Position numbers and translations under genes: made by a program | Shown here: positions 22,327-35,084 of the stretch, piece by piece | Layout: each line of letters begins with the position of its first letter | How positions within the stretch are numbered: position 1 is the stretch's first letter | Source: Fagopyrum homotropicum | Lineage: Eukaryota; Streptophyta; Magnoliopsida; Caryophyllales; Polygonaceae | Length of the DNA stretch: 64,000 nucleotides | NCBI GenBank assembly: GCA_033239125.1 | Contig: BSWB01000001.1 | Coordinates: 1,066,501 to 1,130,500, forward strand | Direction of reading: 5' to 3' | Notes under the pieces: model-generated | Told to the model about the DNA's origin: nothing | Databases searched by the model: none | What the model saw: the letters and a program-made list of their open reading frames with translations, nothing else

Positions 22327-24502
22327 GAGAAGATTGGTGAAATAGGGCCCTTTTTGTTTAGTGTAGACTAACTAGTCCCCTAATTAAATCAAATTAAAAA
22401 ATAAAGATAAACTAGGGATTTAATAAAAGGAATTACCATACAAGTCAACATGCTCTCATATCTCAATTTATTAATTTTCCATATTAGATATTTAAGAGGA
22501 AACTACACAAAACCACCCTTAATAATCACTCTTTTGCAAAGAACCACCCTTTATAAATTTTTTAGCATAAAACCACCCTTAATATTAATATATTTGCAAT
22601 AAACCACCCCATATAAATTGTTTGGCATAAAAGCACCTTTAATTTTACGGGTTTGCAACTAACCACCCTATATTGTTTTAAATTACATCAAATAATTTAA
22701 AATTGAAGTATTGACAAAATAAGTTTTCATTATTATATTCAATTAATATTAATATAATAATTAGTTTCAAACTTTCAATAGTTTAAAACCTTTTCATTTT
22801 AAAATTTTCATTACTATTTTGGAAATTTTTTAACCCATAATTTTTTTCAGTTTTTTTAAAATGAAAATAATGGTAACAACGTGATTATTAGTCAACTAAA
22901 ACAAGTTAATTTTTTTAAAAAATAAATTAAATCCGGTAACAAGTCATCAATTTAGTCGGAATTGAGGTTGTAATAAAATTGATTTCGTATTTGTTAGTTT
23001 GTATGTAGTTTAACAATTTTTAAAATGAAATTATTTTTTGTATATAGGTAATAACTTATATTATTATTTTTGATTATTTTCTATTATAAATTGTAATATT
23101 TAACCAAATTATCAAACTATTAATGGTATTAATATTAGTAATGTATATATATCTTGTCTATGCTATAATTTTAAATTATTTGATTTAATTTCAAGTAGTA
23201 TAGGGTGGTTAATTGCAAACGTTTAAAAATTAAGGGTGGTTTTATGTAAGAAAATATTATAAGGGTGGTTTATTGCACGTAGATGAATATGATAGGTGGT
23301 TTCATGCTAAATTTTTTATAAAGGGTGGTTCCTTGCAATATATTGATTATTGAGGGTGGTTTTGTGTACTTTTCTCGATATTTAAATTAGGAAGTAGATA
23401 ATTATAATTCCTAAAATCTCTCCCTCATTATTTGTCGTTATTTAACAATCCCCGACGTATTTTTTTTCTTTTCTCCATTGCTGCGTGAAGAACGACCTCG
23501 GAGTTCCAGTTTAGACGCATATATCGAGGGTTGTCAATGAATATTTGATCTACATAACTCAACAACAATGTAGCGTGCTCGTTATTCGACATAATCTAAA
23601 TATCGAGGTTTTCCATTTGTGTTCGAGATATGTTCATGTTTTTTAGACGAATATTTGATAGATTTGAATACATGAATGACTGTAATTCTTATGCAAACAT
23701 GTTTTTATGTTAGTATTTTCGTGTATATGTACATATGCTGAAAATATCCAGTTAGGCACCCATACGAGTTGTAGTTTAGTCATCCGTACGATATTGAGTT
23801 CTATGATGAGTACATAATTTCCTGTGATTATGTACATATGTTCAGTCTTATGTACATACGTGATGAACATATGTTGGTTAGTAACTTTTTTTAGGAAATA
23901 TATGTAGGAGAATCATCCGATGTAGTTGGGACATGAAATGTGTACACATATCAATATATTAATGTGTTAAGTTTCGATTGTGGATCCGTGATGAATACAT
24001 ATTTTTCTATGACTTTCGACATAACTGTTACAATATGTATGCTCAACGGCATTTTATGTACATACGTGTTGAATATATATGTTTTTATATTTTTTGACAT
24101 ATCTGTTACATTTTATGTAGTAAATGGTGAAGATGATTTTCGGTTCTTCAAAGTTTCGAACTGTAACAATGGCGACAGAGGAGACGAGATGAAGATTGAT
24201 GGAAATGAGCCATTAATGAAGATTTGCAGAATCGTTCCTCTAATATTTTCCTTGTTTTATTTCATACAATTGCCTTTATTTTTGGTTGGTTAATTGATTC
24301 AAAAATAAGAAACTGCCTAATTAGGTAAATAAATAAAGATAAACATGAGAGAAAAATATTATGATTTATTGAGTATCTTTATTTATGTTTTCAATAAATC
24401 TTTTTTTTGAAAATGTGGAGGGGCCTAGTTTGTCAACCTATAAACAAAAGGGCCTAGTTTATACACATTGATACATAAATTGCCTACTTAGCCAACTCAT
24501 CC
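22327..24502 (+). mobile_element. Mutator-like element (non-autonomous) with a nested MULE
   Basis: Flanked by a perfect 9-base duplication TTCATACAA (22318-22326 and 24503-24511). Ends are GAGAAGATTGGTGAAATAGG and, read inward from the right, GGATGAGTTGGCTAAGTAGG. Removing the nested 881-base element and one copy of its duplication leaves 1286 bases, the same length as the related element at 31477-32762. No transposase is recognised; a 117-codon + ORF (23940-24293) has no domain I know. It lies directly upstream of the GLP2 promoter. Confidence 0.85.
22496..23376. mobile_element. Nested Mutator-like element with tandem-repeat-built TIRs
   Basis: Perfect 9-base duplication GATATTTAA at 22487-22495 and 23377-23385. 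Termini read GAGGAAACTACACAAAACCA on the left and, inverted from the right, GAGAAAAGTACACAAAACCA. Each arm (about 170-190 bases) is made of ~30-base units that open with AACCACCCT and end alternately in TTGCAA or GCATAA. The interior is AT-rich with no ORF. Confidence 0.9.
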
Positions 24503-24557
24503 TTCATACAAATTCTAACTAGTTATTCAATCCTACAACAAGTACTCATCTTCAGGC

Positions 24558-24566
24558 TATAAATAG
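24558..24566 (+). promoter_or_regulatory. TATA box of GLP2
   Basis: TATAAATAG lies 78 bases upstream of the ATG, in the shared context ACTCATCTTCAG.CTATAAATAG.CATTGCTTCATAATCC, also found upstream of GLP3. Confidence 0.85.
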
Positions 24567-24635
24567 TCATTGCTTCATAATCCAAAATCATCACCAAAAA
24601 GAAAGAATTCAAGTCACATACTTAGTTAAGGAAAT

Positions 24636-25383
24636 ATGGCAACTCGATTTCTCATTTATTTAGCTATCTCCATTGTTATGACTTCATTCTTCACTACATA
24701 TGCATCCGATCCTAGCCTTCTTCAAGACTATTGTGTCGCCGCTAACGATCCAAACAATACAGGTAAGTAGCTAGGTATCACTCGAGTTCATTTCATCGCT
24801 ATAAAGAACCGTATATGAACTTAACTTTGTACGTTTTTTTTTGTCGTTTTTAGTGTTTATAAACGGGTTAATATGCAAAAACCCAAAAGAAGTTACAGCG
24901 GACGACTTCGTCTTCAGGGGTTTGAACAAAATCGCATTAGATAGTTTTGGGCCCGGAATGGGCGGAAAATTAGTGGGGCCAGCACTCCTCCCCGGGATAA
25001 ATAATATGGGAATCACAGTGGCTCGAATTGAATACGAGCCAAACGGGATATCACCGCCCCACAACCACCCACGAGCCACGGAGATTATAACTGTCATTAG
25101 AGGAACCCTCTATGTAGGGTTCGTAGATGGAGCTAACAAGCTCTACTCTAAAACGATCAACGAAGGTGACATTTTTGTCTTCCCTCAAGGGCTTATCCAT
25201 TTCGTCTCCAACATAGGAACTACTGATTCCCTCACAATTGCGGCATATAGTTCCCAGAACCCCGGACAAGGGACTATTGCAGGTAAGCTTTTTGGATGTG
25301 ATCCGCCCATGTCCGTTGATCTTCTTTCCAAGGCATTCCAACTCGATCCTAAGATTGTTGAAGACCTCCAATCTAAGTTTTAA
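24636..25383 (+). CDS. Germin-like protein 2 (secreted cupin), two exons
   Basis: Exons 24636-24762 and 24854-25383, with a phase-1 intron of 91 bases (AG|GTAAGT donor, TTTTTAG acceptor). The product is 218 residues: a signal peptide of about 23 residues ending TTYA|SDP, a Cys pair at DYC and LICKNP, box 1 P-H-N-H-P-R-A-T-E and box 2 with GLIHF, so all four metal ligands are present. An NNT sequon sits just before the intron. By my count about 25 of 176 residues of exon 2 differ from GLP3, mostly conservative, so the protein looks functional. AATAAA at 25418 is a likely polyadenylation signal. Role: apoplastic manganese cupin; the enzymatic activity is not decidable. Its promoter is intact from about 24512 on, but the region upstream has been displaced by 2.2 kb of transposon. 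Confidence 0.93.
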
Positions 25384-25423
25384 GTACTCTTTACCTAACT
25401 AGTTTATTTTTCGTTGCAATAAA

Positions 25424-26989
25424 AGTAAAACAAGCGAGCATAATATATATGGTTGATCATACTTATAAATGTATGCATATATTTTTTTTGTATGAATGAC
25501 GGAGATGACTTATGCCAACCCAGATTTATTTGTAAAATAAAAGGCTAATATGGAATAAGCCGTTGGGTATCCACCATCTAGAACCAATGTTCAGAAAATG
25601 TGAAAGACCCGCCATTTATGAGCTATGTAATTTCACAAGTTATGAAGACATGTGCACTTGATAAGAAAAGGGTGCTTATACGATGTTTTAATATCATAAT
25701 TTTATACCATTATTGTGTAATATCAAACTTTGTTCTTGATGGGCAAAGGGCAATTTTGGTAACTAGGTCTTTTTGAAAAATTATAGTAATAACTAGGCTT
25801 TATTAATGTTTCAATTAAGTAAATATATCTCAACCTTTTGTATTTATTCTCAAACTCTACACACTCTTCTCTTAAGGGGTACATTTACTAAACACAAAAC
25901 TAAAAAAAGCATAGTAAACCAAATTGTTTCATGGACAAATATACTCCTTATATAATATCATCCGATGAATTTTAGAGCCATGTCATATGCCAATTATAAA
26001 TAGCCAAATTTGTAATATATGTATAAAAAGATATGTTAATAAATAGGAGCTAATAATTTAAAGAAAAATTTCAGATAATGTCCTCATATTTTTTATTATT
26101 TCGAATTATATTTAATAGTTTTTCAATTTTTGGATAAAATCTTTTGAGTTTTAGACATTTTTAGATTATAATACTCTTCTTTCATTTCTAAATTACTATA
26201 TATTAACAATTTAATAAATAAAAAAATAAGTTATTCATTTAATTTAAGATGACTATTAACACTAACTAGCAAATAAGAATCATCTATTTTTTTACCCTTA
26301 TAAAATGTTAACTTACATACGGTAAAAGGGAATGTTTCTAAAAATTATAACGTTCAAAGGCATCACCCGAAAACTGAAAAACCCTTAGACATAATCTTAA
26401 AAAGGTCAAAAGTATAAGGGCATCATCCGTAATTTCCTTAATTTAAACTTAGCAAAATTGTTACCTCAAATTATATTATTATCAAATTTTGAGTGATGTT
26501 ATTCGCAGCGGCGAAAAAAAGCCTAGGACGACGGTAGATGCGGGTTGCGTATGCGTCTTGATGGGGCGCATGTACAGTCCGCCTATGCGTAACCCTTGGG
26601 TGCATGTGCCTCATGAAACGCATGCGCCCTATACCCTTATTTAGGGTTGCGTGAATCTCTTGTTCTCTCCGTCATGAACAACTCTTCTTCTCTCAGCAGC
26701 GCATTCTCCTAATCTGCATGCGCCCAACTGTGTAAGTCAATAGATTTCTAATAAGTTAGTTGTTTATTGAATTACTAAATGTGGACGGTATTCTATGTCA
26801 AGATTCAAGATACATACAAAAATCATTTTATTGTTGGATGAAATCTACATGGTAAAGGATATATTACACAACTTTCCTAAAAGTTAGGAGTTTTTGTGTA
26901 ATTAATCCTGGTTACAATTTACATTTGTTTGCCCTAATATTCATCCAACATAAAGGAATAATATTTTTGGGCTGGAGAGATCGAAGAAT
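25424..26989. other. GLP2-to-ψTAPT spacer, shared with block B
   Basis: No gene. 25430-25720 matches 35870-36145 and 25720-25760 resumes at 38569 in block B, so block B carries an extra insertion there. A patch rich in GCGCATG near 26530-26720 (counterpart 38890-39060) probably belongs to the promoter or 5' UTR of the TAPT gene. Confidence 0.6.
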
Positions 26990-27045
26990 ATGGCATTAGC
27001 AATGGCCAACCCTAGTAGTAGTCCCTTATTATTTCTCAAATTCTC

Positions 27046-28761
27046 TATGTTCGCTCCAAAAGGTGTGTGCAAGCTTTAATATATATACTAAGAACAATTG
27101 CAAATAGCGAACCCGCAGTGTACGGATCGATTGTAATAAAAGCAAGAATTTCAGGGTCGAACACAGGGACTATGGTGAAACAAAGATCGGTAATTCAGAT
27201 TGTCAAATAACCACAAGCAACAAAGCAAAGCTATCAAAAGATGATGTAATAATCAAGTAAAGGAAATGCGGATTCTAGAGATTAAAGCATCCAGTTGTGG
27301 TTCCGACTCAAAATCTTAAAAGATAACGTGGACAAAGTTGAGGTTTGCAAAGGGAAGATGTTTCTAAGGTGAGAATAGATTACCGGGTAAGTCTCACTAC
27401 TCACTATCCCAAATCAAAGATCCTCTCACTGGGTAAGTCTCAAGATACTAAGGAAAGGAACTATAATCTCAAACCAACACACCACCCAAGGGGATAGAAT
27501 CAACCTTTACCGGGTAAGTCTCAGGCTTACTCTCAAAGATGGGATGAAGGCACACTCAAACCCCAATAAAGGATAAACCTTTATTACCTACACTCATGAT
27601 CTTGGGTAAACAAGCACAAGAATCACCGGGTAAGTCTCATCCTAGGCTTGCGTTGAACCAGGAAAGGTATAACAAGGATAGGATTTGGCAAACTGAAACC
27701 TCAACTCAGATAAGAATCAAGAAAGGGCTCGCCTCGCTCAGTTTATGTACCATCTCGGTCGAGATGTTCCACAGCTGACCGAGGTGTTCGTCCGTTAAGG
27801 TAAATGCTCGAGCTTTCAGGGTCCACTAGGGTAAAGGCTCATTCTTTCATCGTCTTTCCCACAACTTTCAGTCAATCACCCTAGAATCGCATAAAGAACT
27901 TAGCCAACAATCATCATGAAAACAATAATCAAATATATAAGAAAGAAATCAATTCAAACAAGAAAACCTTAACACAAAGGTCTCAATAACTGAATCAATC
28001 AATCAAACAAGCAATCAGTGTTCCTCAATCACAATCAGAAAAGACAACAATCAAACCAAACTAAGAGAATCTTACAACTTCCTTCAAAGCCAACTTCAAA
28101 CTAGCTTCCTTCCTTCCTTCCTTCCTTGATCTTCAACCTTCCAAACTTCCTTCAAAACTTCCTGAATCAGAGTTTTGGTGATCCCAAGATGGATGAATTC
28201 CAGAAAATCAACCTCTTTATATAGGAGAATTTCCTTCTTTAAAATATCTTCCAATCTTCCACAATATATATATCAGCCAAAAAGATATGCTTCCTTTCAG
28301 AAATCCATCCTAAAATATGTGATATTCACTTTTCAAAAATATAAGATCTCAGCCAAAGATAAAGAGCTCGTGTCTCGTCATCACTTCACCTCGGTCCAGA
28401 CGCTCCTGAAGATCACCTTGGTCAAGGTGGTACTGTAGCTGACCGAGGTGAGTCTCAACTGAGAGTGAATCTCTTTAATCTGGTCCAAAATTAACCTTTT
28501 AAATCATTTTCATGCTTCTTGAGATCTTCTTATAACTCCTCAATGCTCCAGAATGTAGCTTCAATGACTCCTTAACTTCCTTAGCTCTATTGCGGTCCAA
28601 AAGGTGTCATTTTCCCTACAATTACAACGAAACTAAGTGTAGACCACAAAGGTAGACAAAACAATAATATAATAAAAGAATTTACATCCATACATGCAGA
28701 TTTATGAAGATAAACGTCTAAATCAATCCCAAAATATAGACTATAATACATGTTATCACTC
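27046..28761. mobile_element. Unclassified 1.7 kb insertion inside ψTAPT
   Basis: Absent from the intact gene. CCAAAAGGTGT occurs at about 27056-27066 and 28593-28603 and may be a target duplication of a nested ~1.5 kb unit. ACCGGGTAAGTCTCA-like motifs recur near 27386, 27428, 27510 and 27626, and AGCTGACCGAGGTG occurs twice. The opening (GCGAACCCGCAGTGTACGG, then TCGAACACAGGGACT) resembles dispersed protein-less plant repeats, but I cannot assign a class. ORFs inside have no domain. Confidence 0.55.
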
Positions 28762-29055
28762 CACTTTCAAAGCCTCTATCTCCTCTCCTAAATCTCAACT
28801 TTTCACATCTTTCTTCTTGTCCTCAAAATCCACCATGGACAATAAACCCACAAACTTTAGAAGCTTTCAATCCTCCTCTTCTTGTTCTCTTTCTCCTCCT
28901 CCTAGAGAATCCCATTCAAGAGAAGTGCCTTGTGACTGCGCAATCACATTAGAAGAGTGGCAGGGATAGGGGCCCACTTCCCTTGTGCCTACCATCGTCA
29001 CCGAAGCTATCGCTTACTTGAAAGTTGTGGAGACTGATAGTGATGCCCAAATGAG

Positions 29056-30407
29056 GTTTTTTTTTATACTATTTGGTAAGCGATTAGATTGGATCATCTT
29101 CTCGAGACTCTCCAACCTAGAGCATCCTTCCGGATGAAATTCACCATTGGGGAGGGGATCGAAGCGCAACCTAGCGGGTAGTCGTGTCCCAAATCTGCGA
29201 GCTTATCGGCAACACTGTTGACTTCCCTAAGAACGTGTTGTATCTTAACCTGCTGGAAACTAACCAAAATATTAGTGATATCAGAAATGATGAGATCAAT
29301 TTCCCATGGGGGTTTCCATATTCGCTTAATGGAATTGATGATTGTAAGATTATCTCCTTCAATCTCAAGTTTATTAATTTCCAGATCACATGCTATGATC
29401 AACCCCTTCCTTAGCGCGCATGCTTCATCATGAAGGACCGATGTGCTTCCACACTGTCCGTAGCCTAGGGAGATGGTTGATGCATGTTCGTTTCTTAGAA
29501 TGAACCCGAAGGCTGACTCCCCGGACTCGCGTTTAGATCCATCAAAATTTAACTTGACAAATCCATTCACTGGTCTTAGCCATTTGATATTTCTAGTTTT
29601 TCTATTATTTATGACCACTTTTTGTTTTGTTTGGTTCTTTCTTTTATTCACATCCTGTCAGCACCTTATTTGGTCTTGTACTCGTTCCCTAATATTTTGA
29701 GATTTCTTATTGTTAAAGATATTTTGGTTTCGTTCTGTCCAAACATTCCACCACGTAACTGCTAGTTGGACCAGTTGATTATCATCTAGTTTACTTTTAA
29801 CACAGGTGATCATACTTGCCACTTTTTGGTTAGAGTAGTTTACCCGTTGGAGCTCGGTCTTGATAATAGAATTATGTAGGTTCTCAAAAGTGAAAGGACA
29901 ATTGAAGAACAAATGCTTTGTTGATTCATATGGGTGATTACAAAGAGTACAATGCATGGGCACTGGCACCCTTTGTTTTTTTTCCAGATTTTCCTTGGTT
30001 GGGAGCCCATCTATGGATAGTTTCCAAATGAAGTTTTTAACTTTGGGCATGATGTCCATTTCCCAAATCCATTCATTTGAATCAGTAATAATCCCTTTGT
30101 TTTTGTGGATGAGGTCCATGACTGATTTTGTATTGTACGATCCCTTATCCGAGGCAGCCCAATAGAGGCGATCTCGAATAAATAATTTCGGGAGTTGATA
30201 TGATTTAATTGCGGTCATAACCTCTTGTGGGAGTAGATTGCCTAACTCCATATCAAGTTTCTGGGTATTCCATTTCTTCTATATGACGTAATTGCTAACT
30301 ACTTCATTGTCATCAATATTACTTTTGTTCTCAAGGAGTTTGATAAGCGGCTGGTCAATCACCCATTTGTTTTTCCAGAATTTAACGGTATTACCATCCC
30401 CAACGTT
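29056..30407 (-). mobile_element. 5'-truncated LINE with zf-RVT and RNase H-like domains
   Basis: Minus-strand ORFs: 30251-29658 carries a zf-RVT domain (W-I-W.., P-K-V-K-N-F-I-W-K, then C-T-L-C-N..E-S-T-K-H-L-F-F-N-C, then W..VW.ERN); 29651-29094 carries an RVT_3 RNase H-like domain (LNFDGSKRESG, DEACALRKGL, IEGDN, VREVN..AD). One stop lies between them. Reverse transcriptase and endonuclease are missing, so it is truncated at its 5' end near 30407. A short A tail (T run on + at 29057-29065) and a 10-base duplication, CCCAAATGAG (29046-29055) versus CCCAGATGAG (30408-30417), define the insertion into ψTAPT exon 1. Confidence 0.92.
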
Positions 30408-30444
30408 CCCAGATGAGCTTTGGTGGCAAGGGTGGCAAACTCTT

Positions 30445-30970
<526 letters not shown>

Positions 30971-31020
<50 letters not shown>
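30971..31020. repeat. (TA)n microsatellite, 50 bases
   Basis: The continuation of the TA tract on the far side of the palindromic element. Confidence 0.95.
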
Positions 31021-31023
<3 letters not shown>

Positions 31024-31094
31024 TTACATTTTTCATTTTTAATCGTAAGCCTCTTTCTTATATGTATCAAAACTTGTATAAAAATGCCATAATC

Positions 31095-31290
31095 GTAATA
31101 TTGATGGCACTCTTCTCGTTTTCCTACTTACTTGTTAAACATATCTCTTCTTTTGATAAGTCTCGTCACAGAGCCATCCATGCTGAAACTATTGTATAAT
31201 TTGCTCAATTAGATGTAATTTACCCTATTTGATTGAACCATTTGTGATTTATCTTTATTATTCTTTTGTAGATATGGGAGAGATGACAAC
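31095..31290 (+). repeat. GLP-upstream repeat block, copy d (orphan)
   Basis: The counterpart of copy b: GATGGCACTCTTCTCG, GATAAGTCTCGTC, TTTGCTCAATTAGATGTAA. No GLP follows before copy e. Confidence 0.65.
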
Positions 31291-31476
31291 TAATGATATT
31301 TGTGATTTATCTTTATTATTCTTATGTTATATATCTCTTCTTTACTCATAAATTTCATTCAAATGTCACGTGTTTGAATTCTCAGGAAAGTAAATAGTAA
31401 CACCGATAAATTCGTCAAGATAACTCATTCAAGACCCGCTACTAAGTCTTAGGGTGAGACAACTCCAGAAAGTGAC

Positions 31477-32762
31477 GGGTAAAATGGGAGAGTATGCAAG
31501 TTTTGTAACCATGAACATATAAAGGGCCCCAAGTTAATAATGTGTATAAAATAGGCCCCTCCAGATTATATAAAAACAATTTATTAAAATAAAAAGAGGG
31601 TATTAAGGAAATCGGAATATCTTTCTCTCTCCATTTATTAAGCAACTAATTATTACAAAATGAGAAAGTAAATATCTTTCTCTCTCCATTTATTAAGGGA
31701 ATCAGAATATCTTATTTTGTTCATCCTCTCCAAAATTTTCGTAACAGACGGTTGTGAATTCAACTTGCGTTCATCCAAAATTTTCGCAGCAATATATGTA
31801 CATAATCGCCAGTAACATATGTACATAATCGCCAAAGACTGCAAAACATATGTACATATATATAATTAGTCAGTAACACTTTCGCATCAACATATGTACA
31901 TAATCACAAACATATGTACATGTAAACACAATAAAAGTTTATATTACAACATGTTTTGTTCTACTGTACATATTGTAATCGACAACATGTTATATGTACA
32001 CACAAAATATTTTGTATTTCAGCACAATCCAAATATCAAATGTACACAAACTACATATGTACATAATCCTTTGAAAAAATTGGTAACTTATACCTGTTGA
32101 AGACGACTGTTTAACAATGGTACCCGCTGCCGCTGTCAACAAAGAGTCCGCCTTTGACGACAGAGCAAGCGAATTAGCCTCATCTTCTCCGGCTTCCTCC
32201 ACCGACAGTGCACAAAATCATTGAAAGTTTCGGTAACTGCTTCCAGATTTGAACAGAGAGAGACGGAAAAAAGGTTCCATAATTACGATTGCTCAGGTGA
32301 CCGGTAGAAGTCGACGGTTTGGTTGAGGCGACCGGCGTCGAATTGATCTTTGTCCAAATACCCAAGAGGAAGTCGACAAGCCGTCGTTGCCGCTTGCTCA
32401 CTTCTCCGCCACAAAGACCGCCTGCGAACGCGATGAGGTAGTGCGATATCGGAATCAACAAGCCGTGGTCGAGAGTACCGGCTATGACGAAACTGAAGAT
32501 ATTCGATTCTTCATCAACATTGTAGATATTGAATTGCTAAAATTGTGGATATTTAATATTGAAAATCTCATCACAGTTACCTTGTTTAACTTGTTTCCTT
32601 ATTTTACGGTTAATAAATATATTTTACAGAATAAATATCTTTCATTAACTGCTTATTCAAGATTCACTTATTATTAATTAATCTTTTCTTAAAACATGTA
32701 AAATACTAGGGGCCTAGTTTGTTTTTTGGAAAAAAAAGTTACCCTACCTCCTTAATCTTCTC
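31477..32762 (-). mobile_element. Non-autonomous Mutator-like element, 1286 bases, inverted relative of 22327
   Basis: Perfect 9-base duplication GAAAGTGAC (31468-31476 and 32763-32771); block A has a single uninterrupted copy of this site. The left end GGGTAAAATGGGAGAGTATG resembles the inverted right end of 22327-24502, and the right end inverted reads GAGAAGATTAAGGAGGTAGG. GTGTATAAAATAGGCCCCTC aligns with the other element's subterminal region. A GC-richer patch (32100-32470) could be a captured gene fragment, but neither its minus 93-codon nor its plus 96-codon ORF has a known domain. Confidence 0.85.
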
Positions 32763-32771
32763 GAAAGTGAC

Positions 32772-33840
32772 CGCATCTAACCATTTCATGTCATATAAAA
32801 AAAAACCCTCTAAACGTATGTTTTCGTTTAGTTATACCAAAAGAATTGAAAAAAAAACTAAATAAAAATGAATCTAACTCGTATGTATATATAATTTTAT
32901 TAATGTCTTTTAATTATTCATGTGGTTTTAAGTAAATGAGGATTTTTTTTTATTTTGTATCAAATCGATATTTGTTCCAGTTCAGATTTCTTAGGTTCGT
33001 TTGATATGAATGTAGGAATGGGGTTAAAATCATTAATCAAATTTAAGTAAATAATTGAAATCGATCATTTTTTATATTTGTGTTTAATATGACATTATAA
33101 AGATTCTTAAATCATGATATTTAGTTTTATATTGTTTTTATTAATTTTTGGATATATATATATACACATATATATATATATTATACTAGCATGACTAAGA
33201 TATCTTTATTATAGTTAATTATCAAAGTTAATATAATTTAGAAAAGAAAATATATATTGTATAAAATAGTTAACGATACTTAAATTAATCATGGGTAGAT
33301 ATTTTGATAGAAGAATAATTATCTTAAATTAAATAATTAAAAATATGATAAATGTATAATAACAATATAAAAGATAGTTTTACATTAAGAACCTGTAATT
33401 TGTTGAAATGAATTGTACCATTCTTTTCTTTTTGGAATCAAATTTCTTCAATAATGTTCGAATAAGTTGTTTCATGAAATTATTTTTATTTTGAAAATGA
33501 GTTATTTTGATACAAATTCTATATTTCACGAAAGTTGTGTCAATGAACTCTTGATCCTCGCCCACAAAAATATTCTAAATTAGTTAATATCTCATAAGTA
33601 ATCCATACAAATCTACGTTCCGGTGGAAGGATAGATCCCTAAGTCCCTAATGTGGGCTAGTCTTCTTGGCATTCACCTCATGTAATTTTTTTCCCGCTTT
33701 GCTTATGTTTTTGCTTCCTAATGTCTAGTACGATCTCATTGTAAATTCCCCTTGATCATTAATTATAAATCATTTTCAAAAAAAATTAATTTCTGATCTT
33801 ATATAAATAACAAAAACTTTAATGGTACTCTTTTCATTCC
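32772..33840. other. Block B spacer, no gene
   Basis: AT-rich. 32772-32890 and 33390-33600 match 20360-20500 and 20490-20890 of block A; the AT-rich interval between (about 32890-33390) is extra sequence with TATA runs near 33155. Confidence 0.55.
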
Positions 33841-33850
33841 TACTTCTTCT

Positions 33851-34061
33851 TTTTTTTCTTTTTTTCTTTGTAATGGTACGTTTTCAGTTCGGCTTCGCCT
33901 ACCGGCCCAATTAAGGAGATACCCTTCTAATACCAATTTTTTCATACATGTCTTCAGAAGGATCCGAACTCGAATATCCGGGCTAACACTTAAAGAGTCT
34001 AGCACCACAACCATTAGACCAACTGAGTATTGGTAGAAAAAAAAAAAAAAAAAATTTTGAT
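33851..34061 (-). mobile_element. tRNA-derived SINE with clean target duplication
   Basis: Flanked by TACTTCTTCT at 33841-33850 and 34062-34071; block A has one uninterrupted copy (near 20940). On the minus strand an internal pol III A box, TGGTCTAATGG, and a B-box-like GTTCGGATCC are about 50 bases apart, and the 3' end is A-rich (AAAGAAAAAAAG). Oddly, the 5' side also carries an 18-base T run on the same strand. Confidence 0.82.
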
Positions 34062-34073
34062 TACTTCTTCTCT

Positions 34074-34280
34074 ACTAAACATATGTATATATGTCAAGTC
34101 TTGTGTATAGGTGTAATGTATAAAATAGCAAAAGTCATTCGGAAACTATCTTATATTTTGCTCAATTTGATGCCGTTAACCGTGATTATTCATTTTACTA
34201 TTTTGGTTGCTCATATGAAAGAGATGAATATTAACGACTTTGATGTATATATATTCGTTAAGAATGAGATTGGGGCAGAT
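34074..34280 (+). repeat. GLP-upstream repeat block, copy e
   Basis: The counterpart of copy c, about 0.9 kb upstream of GLP3. GC-rich GCGCATGC motifs (34320-34520) and AT-rich promoter-distal sequence follow, with no gene until GLP3. Confidence 0.75.
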
Positions 34281-35006
34281 TTTTTTTATCGTTAATGAAA
34301 TTATTGGAATTGTTATTCTGTCAGACAAATTAATCAGTGTGTGCAGGCGCATGCACAATCCATATGCGCCCGTCTAGGGAGCATGATATCGGTGTGCACG
34401 CGCAATGTGCATGTGCGTGGAGCCTCTCTTTGTCGAAATGAGAGTGCGGATGAGTAATGCGGTGCAAGGACAAAGTTTGAGCGCATGCACGATGTGAATA
34501 TACCCCAAAGCACATACACGCATTATTTATTTATCGTCAATTAATTCTAAAACGTCGTTAGATTTATATATTGAACTAATAAATTGTATATTTTTTTATA
34601 TACAAGTAGTTATAATATTTGTATTTCTACTTATTACTGACTATAATGAAGAGCTTCTCACTAGTCAATTTCTTTAAACTACAATATTTAATCAAAATAT
34701 CATGTATAACAAATATAATAACATAAACTAAAAAATTTCAACCTAGATAAATTTTTGGCTGTATTACTATTTAGATAAATAATACATATTTTATTAAGCA
34801 TGTATTATATATAGTTGAAACTATACTTTATAATAGTTGTGTTTTATATGCAAATATAAATAAAATATGTCATATTTATAAGTTACGTTTTAATTCAAAT
34901 ATTTATAATTTAATTTTGATATTCAATATTTACAATTACTTTATAATATAGTACATTCATACAAATCCTAGTTATTTGAGTGTACAACAAATACTCATCT
35001 TCAGCC

Positions 35007-35015
35007 TATAAATAG
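35007..35015 (+). promoter_or_regulatory. TATA box of GLP3
   Basis: TATAAATAG lies 78 bases upstream of the ATG, in the same context as at GLP2. Confidence 0.85.
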
Positions 35016-35084
35016 GCATTGCTTCATAATCCAAAATCATCACCCAAAAGAAAGAAATCAAGTCACATACTTAGTTAAGGAAAT

